NCBI GenBank assembly: GCA_022653215.1
Contig: JALCSJ010000046.1
Location: 1-13,291 of the forward strand
Direction of reading: 5' to 3'
Length of the DNA: 13,291 nucleotides
DNA from: Acidaminococcaceae bacterium
GTDB lineage: Bacteria; Bacillota; Negativicutes; Acidaminococcales; Acidaminococcaceae
Part shown: positions 13,248 to 13,291 of the stretch, piece after piece
How positions within the stretch are numbered: the first letter of the stretch is position 1
How the letters are laid out: each line of letters begins with the position of its first letter
Position numbers and translations under genes: made by a program
Notes under the pieces: generated by a model
Database searches by the model: none
What the model saw: only the letters and a program-made list of their open reading frames with translations
What the model was told of the DNA's origin: nothing

Positions 13248-13291
13248 ATGAATAAAAAACAAAAAGCAATGCAGGAACGTTTTTATCGCTA
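13248..13291 (+). CDS. Start of a gene cut by the right edge
   Basis: Three bases after the PHP stop an ATG opens a frame of 14 whole codons to the window end, beginning MNKKQKAMQERFYR. The close spacing suggests an operon continuation. The ribosome-binding site is weak: only GGATAAG lies within the end of the PHP gene. Too little is present to name a family, and the true start could be the ATG 21 bases further on. Confidence 0.4.
   Translation, partial: MNKKQKAMQERFYR

Overview
This window looks like the chromosome of a low-GC Bacillota, plausibly of the Negativicutes type (Acidaminococcaceae-like). The basis is strong AGGAGG/AAGGGG ribosome-binding sites, AT-rich spacers with textbook sigma-A promoters, intrinsic hairpin-T terminators, a DUF951 gene, and lipoprotein-type solute-binding proteins. 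The lineage is an inference from style and content, not a database match.

Layout, left to right. (1) The 5' end of a leftward gene for a secreted protein (1-95). (2) A 500-bp non-coding stretch (96-595). It holds a divergent promoter, a perfect interrupted palindrome, and a candidate structured RNA of about 140 nt (346-485) closed by a 14-bp helix and followed by a T run. (3) A rightward three-gene signalling cassette (596-4204): a PocR-sensor/LuxR-type transcription factor, a membrane histidine kinase with a large extracytoplasmic sensor, and a response regulator. The output half of the response regulator reads as a catalytically dead HD-GYP domain. The cassette ends at a long intrinsic terminator. 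(4) A strong consensus promoter (TTGACA-N18-TATAAT), preceded by an unusual large inverted repeat, drives a complete branched-chain (LIV/HAAT family) amino-acid ABC importer: two tandem binding lipoproteins (livJ-like 1 and 2), permeases livH and livM, and ATPases livG and livF. Hairpins follow each binding-protein gene. (5) A CBS-CBS-ACT protein and a 66-aa DUF951 protein follow without a visible terminator, so they probably belong to the same transcript, which ends at 11258-11295. (6) A separate unit with an extended -10 promoter encodes the universal GTPase YchF, a HisJ-family PHP phosphoesterase, and the first codons of another gene at the right edge.

How it may work together: the liv genes form a full high-affinity importer. 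The binding-protein genes come first and are followed by partial terminators, as expected when they must be made in excess. The CBS-ACT protein is a reasonable cytoplasmic sensor of nucleotides and amino acids for the same pathway. The upstream signalling cassette has its own promoter and terminator. A regulatory link from it to the liv operon is suggested only by adjacency.

The least ordinary items are the candidate non-coding RNA upstream of the PocR-LuxR gene, the REC-pseudo-HD-GYP response regulator, and the inverted repeat just upstream of the liv promoter. No CRISPR array, tRNA, rRNA, insertion sequence or phage gene was seen.
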